A DNA stretch of 64,000 nucleotides from Opitutaceae bacterium (GTDB lineage Bacteria > Verrucomicrobiota > Verrucomicrobiia > Opitutales > Opitutaceae). Every line of letters starts with the position of its first letter. Position 1 is the first letter of the stretch. The notes under the pieces were generated by a model that worked only from the letters and a program-made list of their open reading frames with translations, searched no databases and had not been told where the DNA came from. A program made the translations under genes and the position numbers. Shown here one piece after another: positions 23,996 to 31,964 of this stretch. The stretch covers positions 189 to 64,188 of the forward strand of contig PLXR01000161.1 in the NCBI GenBank assembly GCA_003151495.1. Direction: 5' to 3'.

Positions 23996-26718
23996 TCCGG
24001 CTTCCTCCCCGACTCCGCAAGCACGCCCTCGTAGACCGAGGGATGCCTCCCGAGCGCCGCCGTCCTCCCGTCAAACACGGCGCCCGAGGACTCGGCGACG
24101 TAGAGCATGGCCGGGTCAATCTCGACGCGGACCGTCCCGCAGACGGGTACGGCGGACTCCCGGGAGAAGTACGTGAAATACGAGGCCTTCCTCGCGCCGT
24201 GCTGGTGCTCCACGAGCGGGTGCTGCCCGATCGCCCTCTGCGCCGCTCCGGGCAGCCCGATCACGGCCCCGATCCTCTTCACCTGGTCGGCGTTGTTCTG
24301 GCGCATCAGGAAGTACTGCTTGCACTGCCCAAGCAGGAGGTCCGTGAGGGAGGGATCGATATCGTCGATCTGTGAAGGCTCCTGAAAGGCCCCTATGAAG
24401 ACGCAGCGGTACTTTCGCATCTGTGCCAGGAGCTCCTTCACGAATTCCGTCGCGCCCGGGATGAGAAGTACCCTCCTCAGCTCGTCGAGTAGCATGACCT
24501 TTGACTGGGCGCGCGGCAGCGTGAGGATGTGTTGGCGGACGTGGTCGAAGACCACGTATCCGGCAAGCTCCTTGAGTGTGCCCTCGGGAAGCCGGCTCGT
24601 GTCCATGTGCAGGCCCCTTCCGCGCACGTCCATGTTTGTCGGGCCGTCAATGAAACCGCCTACCACCCCGCCTGACCGCAGTCCCTTCCCGAGTTCGGAC
24701 GAAAGAAAATCAAGTTCGGCCGTGACGGCGGCGCTCCTGTGGTGGGGCAGCCTGCCATGTCTCATGAGCGCGACAAGGCCGTCGAAGCGGGGATACTCGC
24801 CGGCGCCCAGGAGGCTGAATGCCATCGAGTCGATGTTCCTGCGGCCCCGGGGCAGCATCGAGCTGCGAAGGATCTCGTCCTCAGTAAGAGACCCGACCAG
24901 CTCCGCCGCAGCCGCGGGGTCGACCCTCTCGAGCTCCTGCAGCGCGAGGCAGCCATCCAGGATGTCGTCGTCACCGCGCCGCAGCCTCTCGGCCGCGAGC
25001 GCCCTCCTCGCAAGCGTCCTCCAGCGCCCCTCGTCGGCGTTTTTCCAATCCTCTGCGCAGTCCTCGAAATGGCACCGTACGTATTCCCCAATGAGGCCCT
25101 CCCGGCGCTTGTTCCGATCCTCATCCCTGGAGATCCCCACGAGCTTCATGCACGTCCTGACGACCCGCGCCACCGTCGACGACGTCAGCGGCAGCCCCAG
25201 CGTGTCGAAGGGGTTCAGCGTGATGTCTCCGGACTCCCTCAGGACAAGGCTCTGCATGCCGCAGAGCTGCGCCTGGGTCACAAAGGCCAATCCCTCCTCC
25301 TGGTAGAACCTGTAGGCCCAGTGGCTGTCGGTCTGGCTCATGAGGTCGATCAGGAACGCCGTCTTTCCGGAGCCGTTGACCCCCACGGCGATCGAGTGCT
25401 GCGGGGTGCCGTTCGCGGTGACCAGGCGCACGCCGACGACGCTGCCGCCCGGACTGTCGTACAAGGCCTGCGCCTCGTCGAGGTGCCCGGTGAACGTCGA
25501 GGATATCGGCAGCAGGTCCGCGAGGTTGTGGTTCTCCACATAGATGTCCCATCCCCGGTATGTGCCGCCCAGGTTCCCGGGCATCGTCTCGTAAAATAGG
25601 TTGCGCGCCTGCGCGTGGTTGTTCACCTGCATGAATTCGGCCCCGTCTATGCCCTGGAGGGCGGTTCGCATCGCAAGGGCCTTCGCCGCGATGCCCTCCG
25701 CGGTGTCGCTCCACACCCGGATTGTGAAAAGCAGGTTGAACGGGATCGTCACCGACGAGAGGAGCGACTCGATCCTACCCTGGCGAAGCCGGATGTCGTT
25801 CTCCACACCGGCAGCGCGGCGGTCCGCCAGGAACGCGCTCAGCTCGTCGACCTCGCGGCGCAATCGGTCGATCTCGCCGCCCACCGGGAGGGGACGGATC
25901 CCAAGCGAGATGTAGGCCCCGCGGTTCACCGCGTCCAGCACGGGCAGCAGCATGCCCGGCCTGGTACCCCTGGGCAGCTCGCGCATGACGAACAGGGCGT
26001 GATAGTTCCCGTCGAAGTAGAGGAGGCTGCCCCGCTCGGCACCGTCCCTGGACGCGAACACGTCGATGTCGCTGCGCATGCAGTTCGCCCTGACGGACCG
26101 GCTCGAATCGAAACCGCCCAGGGCGCCGGCTCTTGTCCCGGCGAACAACCTTCCAAGGCTTGGATTGAGGAACCTTCGGAGATGGAGAGCGTGGGCGCAG
26201 GTGTCCATCGGCGTCCAGCGGCCCAGCGGGTGGACCATGCCAAGCATCCTGAGCTGCGAGGCGAGGCCGGCATCAGCCTGCCGCAGGTACGATTCGCATG
26301 CCTGGATGGACCTCACGTCCCTGGCTGCCAGCCCCTCGCACGTCCTCCCGACGTAGACGTACACCTGCTCGCGGCGCAGGCTGCCCTCGGCGAGCCTCTG
26401 GCCGTAGTAGGTCCTCCGCACGGCCCTTGTCCTGCGGCACCACGGCACGGCGTCGCCCGTCGTGCCTGAATACGACTCAAGAGCCAGCTCGAAGTCATCC
26501 TCTACCGTCCAGTTGACCTGCAGCGCAGCGGACGAGCCCAGGAGGGCCAGAAGATGCGCGCTCTGCCTGCGCAGGTCCAGTATCGTGCGGTTGTCGGCGC
26601 TTCGAAGGTCCGGAACCTCGACGGAGGCGCCTCGCGACAGGCAGGTCCGTGAGTCCAACTGGGGGCCCCACCAGAGCATGTCGCGCTCGAACCAGCCCAC
26701 GGGAAAGGACCTGGCCAT
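23992..26718 (-). CDS. VirB4/TraC-like type IV secretion ATPase
   Basis: 908 residues. ATPase that powers pilus assembly or substrate transfer at the inner membrane. Walker A GVNGSGKT is at residues 446-453 and Walker B VMLLDE at about 741-746, followed by RKYRCVFIGAFQEPSQIDD as in the VirB4 C-terminal domain. NLADLLPISSTFTGH before the P-loop and the LNPFD motif after it (about 501-505) are also VirB4-like. The N-terminal half is long and divergent. The gene lies nine bases after the VirB3-like gene, in the usual B3-B4 order. No relaxase, VirD4 coupling protein or VirB8-B11 gene is seen in the window. Confidence 0.88.
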   Translation of the reverse strand: MARSFPVGWFERDMLWWGPQLDSRTCLSRGASVEVPDLRSADNRTILDLRRQSAHLLALLGSSAALQVNWTVEDDFELALESYSGTTGDAVPWCRRTRAVRRTYYGQRLAEGSLRREQVYVYVGRTCEGLAARDVRSIQACESYLRQADAGLASQLRMLGMVHPLGRWTPMDTCAHALHLRRFLNPSLGRLFAGTRAGALGGFDSSRSVRANCMRSDIDVFASRDGAERGSLLYFDGNYHALFVMRELPRGTRPGMLLPVLDAVNRGAYISLGIRPLPVGGEIDRLRREVDELSAFLADRRAAGVENDIRLRQGRIESLLSSVTIPFNLLFTIRVWSDTAEGIAAKALAMRTALQGIDGAEFMQVNNHAQARNLFYETMPGNLGGTYRGWDIYVENHNLADLLPISSTFTGHLDEAQALYDSPGGSVVGVRLVTANGTPQHSIAVGVNGSGKTAFLIDLMSQTDSHWAYRFYQEEGLAFVTQAQLCGMQSLVLRESGDITLNPFDTLGLPLTSSTVARVVRTCMKLVGISRDEDRNKRREGLIGEYVRCHFEDCAEDWKNADEGRWRTLARRALAAERLRRGDDDILDGCLALQELERVDPAAAAELVGSLTEDEILRSSMLPRGRRNIDSMAFSLLGAGEYPRFDGLVALMRHGRLPHHRSAAVTAELDFLSSELGKGLRSGGVVGGFIDGPTNMDVRGRGLHMDTSRLPEGTLKELAGYVVFDHVRQHILTLPRAQSKVMLLDELRRVLLIPGATEFVKELLAQMRKYRCVFIGAFQEPSQIDDIDPSLTDLLLGQCKQYFLMRQNNADQVKRIGAVIGLPGAAQRAIGQHPLVEHQHGARKASYFTYFSRESAVPVCGTVRVEIDPAMLYVAESSGAVFDGRTAALGRHPSVYEGVLAESGRKPE

Positions 26719-26727
26719 GCTCGCCCC

Positions 26728-27207
26728 TCAGGAGCCGCCGCTCGAGCCGCGAATCACACCCCGCGGATGTTCCAGATCGCCCGGGCGCTCCGGCCCGGAA
26801 GCCGCGGTTGCATCGAGGGCAACGCGCGGAATCACGGGAAAGCAGCGCAGCGGGGGATCCGCAAAGTCGAGGCGCAGGCCCAAGAGCGTCGACCACGTGT
26901 CTCCCTTGAAATGGGGAGGCCTGCCCATCACGAGGAACCTCAAATAGCCAAATCCCGCCGCGAACGGGGTCAGAGCGACGAGGGTATTGGTGATCCAATG
27001 GCGGCCGCCGGCCGTCCCGCCGATGAACAGCTTGAGCCCGATCAAAACGCTGAGGACGATACCCGCGAACATCGGCCAGAGGTCGTTGAATCCGATCCCG
27101 TCGATGCCAAGGTACCCCACCCTGGCCCTCCGGCCGGTGTTGCTGGGCGTGTAAGGAAGCGCTGGCTCCTGGGCCTCGGGTGACATGGGCGGCGGTCGTT
27201 GGCTCAC
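26728..27207 (-). CDS. VirB3-like membrane protein
   Basis: 159 residues from GTG 27207, overlapping the preceding stop as GTGA. A short proline-rich cytoplasmic start is followed by two hydrophobic stretches (WPMFAGIVLSVLIGLKLF and ITNTLVALTPFAAGFGYLRFLVM), as in VirB3, and then GRPPHFKGDTW and a polar tail. VirB3 is a small inner-membrane partner of VirB4, and this gene directly precedes the VirB4-like ATPase. The call depends on topology and order. Confidence 0.68.
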   Translation of the reverse strand: MSQRPPPMSPEAQEPALPYTPSNTGRRARVGYLGIDGIGFNDLWPMFAGIVLSVLIGLKLFIGGTAGGRHWITNTLVALTPFAAGFGYLRFLVMGRPPHFKGDTWSTLLGLRLDFADPPLRCFPVIPRVALDATAASGPERPGDLEHPRGVIRGSSGGS

Positions 27208-27488
27208 CAGGCGGGAAGGGTCCCGAGGGTCCAGACCGGGTTAATGATCCCTATTCTTATCGAGAACCAATACACGCCGGCGGAAATGGCGGGAATTCCG
27301 ATCGCCCACGCCGCCTCCTCGAGCTTGTCCTGCTTGTCCTGGGCCCGGTAGGCCCGCTGCGCGTGCTTTATCCCCTGCCATACCGAACCGGCCAATCCGA
27401 GGGTGAATAGCCAGCCCAGAACATCTGTGGCCTGGAATGCGGCGGCCAGGGCGGGTTTGAAGAATGAGGTTTCCATGTTGTGAGACAT
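27204..27488 (-). CDS. VirB2-like small membrane protein (candidate pilin)
   Basis: 94 residues from ATG 27488. Two hydrophobic segments (VLGWLFTLGLAGSVWQGI and AAWAIGIPAISAGVYWFSI) flank a charged helix (YRAQDKQDKLEEA). This helical hairpin is the form of VirB2/TrbC pilins, although a classical long signal peptide is missing. It is the first gene of the T4SS-like operon. A 186-bp spacer separates it from the divergent acyltransferase gene and must contain the operon promoter. Confidence 0.62.
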   Translation of the reverse strand: MSHNMETSFFKPALAAAFQATDVLGWLFTLGLAGSVWQGIKHAQRAYRAQDKQDKLEEAAWAIGIPAISAGVYWFSIRIGIINPVWTLGTLPAW

Positions 27489-27674
27489 GTCCTTTTTGCT
27501 GTGTTAGCAAGAACTTTCTCGTGCCCAGGGGAAGATTGCCGCATTGAGGTTGCCCTCCGTCCGTGTCCGCTCGAAATTGCGGCCCGTCCAGTCTACCGCG
27601 CAAAGGCCCAATAGCCGGGACAGTGTCGGTCAATGCGAACGGGGACCACTCCAAGCAATCCAATCTGAAACCCC

Positions 27675-28847
27675 GTGCCGCCCGAGGAGAAAACAGACCA
27701 TGATCCGTCAGCGGCAAGGACCCCGGCGGCCGGCCAGGCCGCGGCCCGCATAAGCTACCCGGATGTGCTCAGGGGCATCGCCATACTCCTGGTTATTTTT
27801 ACCCACGTCGGGCAGAGGGCCCAGCAGGGCAGCATGGTCGCGGCGCTCTCGGGATTCGGCCAGCTCGGCGTCCAGCTCTTCTTCCTGGTGTCGGGCTTCG
27901 CCCTGACGCTCGCGTGGTCGAACCGAAGGGAATGGTCGCCGGCCGTCACACGCTCCTTCTTTGTGCGACGCTGGTTCCGGATTGCGCCCGCCTATTACAC
28001 AGCCGTTGTCGGCTACTTTCTCGTCCGCTTGGCCTTGCGCTACTACGGGCCCCAGACTCACGGTGTGACGCCGCTCGACATGTACCGACCGACAGTAGTC
28101 GTGGCCAACCTCATCTTCGCGAATGGGTTTTGGGCCTCGGCGCAGAATTCCATTGTGCCCGGCGGGTGGTCCATCGCCGCGGAGTTCTTCTTCTACCTTC
28201 TGTTCCCGATCATCGTGACGCGATCATTTCCGGCGTTGATCGTATGCGCGCTGGCCATTCCCGCCGCAGTTGCGGCCGCCGCGCTCCGATACCACTCGAT
28301 TGGCGTCGCGCCGATAAACGACTCCTTCCTATACTTCTACCCGGTCATCCACCTCCCCTGCTTCGTCTCCGGCATCATTCTCCAGAAGAACCTTGGGGCC
28401 ATCAACAGGGGGAATTCCTACGTGGCCCTGGGAATTCTCGGCCTCTGCGGCGCAGCGGCAGTAGCGCTCATGTGGCAGTCGGGCTTCGGAGGCAACCTGT
28501 CCTTCCTGCTTGTCCCGGGCCTGGCCGCCTTTCCATTTGCATGGCTCCTGGTGGCTTCGAGCCGATCGTGGCTGGGCGATTCTGCGCCGCTGCGATCGAT
28601 CGGGGAGCGCAGTTTTTCGATGTACCTCAACCACTTCTTCTTCGTTAACGTGATGTCGCTGCTCGCTGGGCAAAAGCCCCAGAGCACCTCAGCAGTGCTG
28701 ATCGGGCTCGTGGTCATCATCGCCGTCTCGTACGCCGCGGCATTCCTTACCTACAAGTACATCGAGCTGCCATTCGTGGCCATCGGGAGGCGCCTCACGC
28801 GGGGCGCGGCGGCCGCGAGGACGCAAGCTGAACCCGCTCGCGGGTAG
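27675..28847 (+). CDS. Acyltransferase family 3 membrane protein
   Basis: 390 residues from GTG 27675; no better start is in frame. Integral membrane enzyme that O-acetylates or otherwise O-acylates surface sugars. The signature is near the start: YPDVLRGIAILLVIFTHV (the His is the presumed catalytic residue), then FGQLGVQLFFLVSGFALTLAW and RRWFRIAPAYYTAV. About ten membrane helices follow, ending YKYIELPFVAIGRRL, the usual C-terminal form. The gene is divergent from the T4SS-like operon and points towards the TIR island. Its substrate might be the polysaccharide encoded from 32 kb on, but this is inference. Confidence 0.92.
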   Translation: MPPEEKTDHDPSAARTPAAGQAAARISYPDVLRGIAILLVIFTHVGQRAQQGSMVAALSGFGQLGVQLFFLVSGFALTLAWSNRREWSPAVTRSFFVRRWFRIAPAYYTAVVGYFLVRLALRYYGPQTHGVTPLDMYRPTVVVANLIFANGFWASAQNSIVPGGWSIAAEFFFYLLFPIIVTRSFPALIVCALAIPAAVAAAALRYHSIGVAPINDSFLYFYPVIHLPCFVSGIILQKNLGAINRGNSYVALGILGLCGAAAVALMWQSGFGGNLSFLLVPGLAAFPFAWLLVASSRSWLGDSAPLRSIGERSFSMYLNHFFFVNVMSLLAGQKPQSTSAVLIGLVVIIAVSYAAAFLTYKYIELPFVAIGRRLTRGAAAARTQAEPARG

Positions 28848-29352
28848 GTAACGATCCTGAAGTTGTCCCCTTCGTTCCCCGGCCTCCAGCGAACCATCTC
28901 CCGCCGGCACGGAGTGATTCGCCTCAAGGAACTGCAGCCACCGGGATTGTCCGCGAACCTCCGCTGCTCTGATAATGCGCGCCTCCCGACGGCCATTCGG
29001 CCCATGTAGAGTGAGGCCGGCTCGATCCCTCTAGGAAGGCGGCGGCGCGCGCCCGCCGAGCAGCGGCGTTTCCAAGAATCTCCTCGATGCGGGCCCCAGC
29101 CCGAGTTGCGTTCCGGTAACGCTCGTTCCTAAGTCGCTGGCTCCGAAATGGTGCGGTCGCCGAGGATCGAATCCGGTGCTCGCTCGTTTTGCAAGCCAGC
29201 GACCGGTCAATAAGATCCGGGATTCCGTCGCAAGTCCCATATTTGCATGAGTTGCACGAGTCTGCAGGAGGTTGCACCAAGCGGCACCAATGTTGGCAGG
29301 AATTGAACAGGAATACCGGGTGCGCAACGGCCGCGTTGCTCGACTCGATTTC
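28848..29352. other. Non-coding region with a tRNA-3'-like sequence
   Basis: A 505-bp gap between the convergent acyltransferase and TIR genes. Short frames on the minus strand (for example 28924-29280) have no family resemblance and could be shadows or relics. The region carries the tRNA-like sequence at 29149-29205 and, at its right end, short tandem words around GTTGCAC. No terminator with a T-run was recognised. Confidence 0.45.
29149..29205 (-). pseudogene. tRNA 3'-half-like sequence (degenerate), possible att remnant
   Basis: On the minus strand a T-arm-like element (CCGGATTCGATCCTCGG, one weak pair) is followed by CGACCGC, A and CCA. It is preceded by an anticodon-arm-like segment with loop TTGCAAA and only three of five stem pairs. 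No matching 5' acceptor or D-arm is present. The final CCGCACCATTTC is identical to the end of tRNA-Gly at 31596 and its flank, giving a 12-bp direct repeat (plus strand GAAATGGTGCGG at 29145 and 31592). This fits the scar left when an element integrates into the 3' end of a tRNA gene. Confidence 0.5.
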
Positions 29353-31293
29353 TCAGCTCCGGGACCCTGTTGGCCCGAGGGGCGTCGCGTTCGCTGGCTC
29401 CGCGATCAGGACCTTGAACCTCGGATCGCTGCGAATCGAATCATACGAGGGATCGAGTCGAAGCACCTGCCGCGTCAGCAGGACCGCTCCACTCGGCAAG
29501 CCGATCAGTCCGGGTATCAGCGCAATGGCCTCATCGGTCCGTCCCAGCAATATCAGCAACCCCAACGCCCCAACGCTTGACCGTCGCCACCCATCCCCCT
29601 GGTCCTGCTCGATCCGCACGAAGACCCGACCGGCCTCCTCGACCCTGCCCAGGCGGGCCAGCACCTCACAGCGTACGACCATTGAATCGAGGTCCCCTGC
29701 CGCTCCCCGGTTATCGAGCATTGCGAGCGCTGCCGCCCAGTCGGCTCTGGCGGCTTCCTCGTGTCCAGCCAGCAGCTGCGCCCGGCCCGTCAACACGAGC
29801 TTTGGGCCGGTGAAGTATATGTCCTCGATAAAGTCCCGCGGGACCGCGCGCAGGAAATCGAGGGCGTGTTCCGGCTCTCGCCGCCACAGCCAGACCAACG
29901 TGGCGATGTTGACGCCGCGATTCTGCTGCAGCGTCGCCACCGGCACCTTCGCAAGCGAATCCCGGGCACGGTCCACGTCCCCGTGAAAGACCAATTGGAG
30001 CAGGGTGATGATAAGGTAGGCCCGCCCGGTAGGGGCCTGCGCGAGGGACTGTTCCGCGGCTTTCTCCGCCTCCGGAAGCTTGCCTAGGAAATAGTAGGCG
30101 CTGGCCTTGTCGGTCAGTGCAATGGGATCGCCTCCCGGTAGGGCCGCGGCACGGTCGTAGAGCGCGAACGCGTCCTCGGTCTTCCCCAGATAGCGCTCAA
30201 GATGTCCGAAGTTGCGCAGGGCCCTCCTGTCGGTTGGATTCACCTTTAGGAGCGAAAGATACAGCTGTTCGGCTTCCGCGCGGCGCGCCGGCTGCCGGGT
30301 GAACGCAAGTGCGGTGGCGAGCTGAGCTTCATAGGAGGACGGGGACAGGGACAAAGCCCTTTGCGCGTCGCTCTCCAGGGCCTGAATTCGCGCCGCCGTA
30401 CGATCATGGCCGTAGCCGAGCATCACGTATGAAAGCTGCGCGCGCGCCGCCCAGACTTCCGCATCGGCGGGATCGAGCGCCACGGCCTTGTCGCAAATCT
30501 GCTCGGCCAGCAGCATGTTTTCCCGATTGGTTACATCGGGCGCCTCGAACAGCGCCCGCGCCTTCTGCACGAGCTGGCGGGCCTCCGAGAGGGGCGCAGC
30601 AGTAGGCAGGGGGCTGGTCGCCCCCTGCGTCCGATCGGCGCGCTCGGCGACGGTTTGCGCAATCGAAAGCATCTTGGCGATCTCCTCAGGGCTTCGCCGC
30701 GGCCTGAGTGCGATATATACCAACGCCCCGGCGAAGATCGCCAGGCCAATCCAAAGCGGCACCGGCAAGCGCGTGGCCTTTGCTGCGGGGGTCAGGCCGG
30801 CGAGGCGCCGGGTGCCGCCGCGCAGCGCATCATCTGCCGGATTCCCGGCGAGCAACCTCGCCACCCGCGCGGCAAGTTCGCCGGGGGTATCACCTAACCT
30901 CAGCCTGGTCCATTGCACTTCCTTGAACTTCTCCGGAACGCGTGCCGCGGCATCCGCGACATCCCCGATGACGACGGGGAAAAGGAACGGATGGTCGTCG
31001 GCGAGCAGGTGGGAGCGATCGACCGCCAGCTTCCATTCGAGCCGGAAATACCCTTCCGCGCGCGCCTGCGTGTTCCCGGAAATCACAGGCACAAAGAGCG
31101 CGCAATCCTTGATCTGCGCGCGGATCCTCCGGTCCCAGGCGTCGCCGCCGCGCAATTCGCTTTGGTCGAACCACACCTCGACCCCTGCGGCGCGGAGGGC
31201 ATCACAGATATTCCTGGCAGCCTCAGTGTCCTGCGAGGCGTAGCTAAGGAAGACCGCTCCACGTGGGGTAATGGTTTGTTCGATGTTAAGCAC
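29353..31293 (-). CDS. TIR domain-transmembrane-TPR protein
   Basis: 646 residues from GTG 31293. The TIR domain covers residues about 10-150: AVFLSYASQDTEAARNI, then VEVWFDQSELRGGDAWD and ALFVPVISGNT. In GYFRLEWKLAVD, Glu86 is at the position of the catalytic Glu of NAD-cleaving TIR domains. A single membrane helix follows (VPLWIGLAIFAGALVYIAL, about 178-197). The rest, to about 600, is tetratricopeptide-like repeats (for example AVALDPADAEVWAARAQL, LKVNPTDRRALRNFGHLERY). Such proteins are common in Verrucomicrobia and may be signalling or defence proteins; the function is not established. It is alone on its transcript and lies between tRNA-like sequences. NADase activity is inference. Confidence 0.9.
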   Translation of the reverse strand: MLNIEQTITPRGAVFLSYASQDTEAARNICDALRAAGVEVWFDQSELRGGDAWDRRIRAQIKDCALFVPVISGNTQARAEGYFRLEWKLAVDRSHLLADDHPFLFPVVIGDVADAAARVPEKFKEVQWTRLRLGDTPGELAARVARLLAGNPADDALRGGTRRLAGLTPAAKATRLPVPLWIGLAIFAGALVYIALRPRRSPEEIAKMLSIAQTVAERADRTQGATSPLPTAAPLSEARQLVQKARALFEAPDVTNRENMLLAEQICDKAVALDPADAEVWAARAQLSYVMLGYGHDRTAARIQALESDAQRALSLSPSSYEAQLATALAFTRQPARRAEAEQLYLSLLKVNPTDRRALRNFGHLERYLGKTEDAFALYDRAAALPGGDPIALTDKASAYYFLGKLPEAEKAAEQSLAQAPTGRAYLIITLLQLVFHGDVDRARDSLAKVPVATLQQNRGVNIATLVWLWRREPEHALDFLRAVPRDFIEDIYFTGPKLVLTGRAQLLAGHEEAARADWAAALAMLDNRGAAGDLDSMVVRCEVLARLGRVEEAGRVFVRIEQDQGDGWRRSSVGALGLLILLGRTDEAIALIPGLIGLPSGAVLLTRQVLRLDPSYDSIRSDPRFKVLIAEPANATPLGPTGSRS

Positions 31294-31362
31294 GTGCCTA
31301 AGGTGCCGAATCTGCGAACGGGGCGTGTCGCTGGCCAGTCCAAAGCCCCCGTTTCCCCAAGA

Positions 31363-31412
31363 TGGTGCCGGCTGTCGGGGTTGAACCGGCCACGATCCGG
31401 CAACTGGCGGCC
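31363..31412 (-). pseudogene. Second tRNA 3'-end-like sequence
   Basis: On the minus strand GCCGG-TTCAACC-CCGAC forms a T-arm with one mismatch and is followed by A, GCCGGCA and CCA, as at the end of a tRNA. The segment before it does not fold into a proper anticodon arm and there is no 5' half. It lies about 70 bases upstream of the TIR start and could be a second integration scar or a relic tRNA. Confidence 0.42.
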
Positions 31413-31419
31413 ATAAAGT

Positions 31420-31566
31420 GTTAAACGCACGCTCAGTGAAGTGTGCCTAAAACTGCCGAAAGACCTCTGCCCACGATTGTGTTTTCGAACGCGCGTTTAA
31501 TCCGTTTAACAAACGGTTTTCTTTAAAAAGCTATGACGTAATAGCTACTACGATTCTGTTAAACGC
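31420..31566. repeat. Four copies of a 9-mer GTTAAACGC/GCGTTTAAC
   Basis: GTTAAACGC occurs exactly at 31420-31428 and 31558-31566. The reverse form occurs with one mismatch at 31493-31501 (GCGTTTAAT) and 31502-31510 (CCGTTTAAC). The copy at 31502 is half of an inverted repeat CCGTTT-AAC-AAACGG (31502-31516). All lie within 150 bp of AT-rich DNA between the TIR gene and tRNA-Gly. This looks like a multi-site protein-binding region such as arm-type sites, iterons or operators. Confidence 0.6.
31529..31546. promoter_or_regulatory. 18-bp near-perfect palindrome
   Basis: AGCTAT-G-ACGT-A-ATAGCT, palindromic at 16 of 18 positions, lies inside the repeat region upstream of the TIR gene and next to tRNA-Gly. 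It has the form of an operator for a dimeric regulator; none is encoded beside it. Confidence 0.5.
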
Positions 31567-31595
31567 TGTGGCTGCCATTCGAATTGGCCTTGAAA

Positions 31596-31670
31596 TGGTG
31601 CGGGTGCGGGGAATCGAACCCCGATTTCAAGCTTGGGAAGCTCACGTGATAGCCGTTATACTACACCCGC
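31596..31670 (-). tRNA. tRNA-Gly (anticodon CCC)
   Basis: 75 bases with encoded CCA. Acceptor GCGGGTG pairs with CACCCGC. The anticodon arm TGAGC-TTCCCAA-GCTTG pairs fully, allowing two G-T pairs, and gives anticodon CCC. The T-arm is CGGGG-TTCGATT-CCCCG. The D-stem has a mismatch. The 3' end is the left end of a repeat shared with 29145-29156. Confidence 0.95.
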
Positions 31671-31964
31671 GCTTTCCTGAACGGAAACAGACGGAAACGC
31701 TGCGCCAGCCACCGTCAGGGTCAAACATTAAGCGGATTTCCGCTGCGGCCGGAGGCTCCCCGTTCGAGTCCAATGACCAGGCCTGTCCATCGGGGAACCC
31801 ATCCCGGCCGGGCCATCGGCTTCGGCCTTCATTTGCTCGCTAACCACGCCCACAACTGCATGATGGCGACCTGTCCTCAATCCGTCCTTCGTGCCCCGTG
31901 CGGCGCCGAACGGCCGGCCTGACTTCACCCGTTTCAGGTACAGACTGGTCCTCACAATATCCCG
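31671..31964. other. Non-coding region upstream of the polysaccharide cluster
   Basis: 294 bp between tRNA-Gly and the first exporter gene. It contains a small inverted repeat AGCGGA-TT-TCCGCT near 31732. No clear promoter or open frame was seen, although the promoter for the large plus-strand cluster is expected here. Confidence 0.4.

Noticed and set aside
28924-29280. A 118-codon minus-strand frame next to the TIR gene
   Set aside because: It overlaps the tRNA-like sequence, has low-complexity basic content and no recognisable domain.
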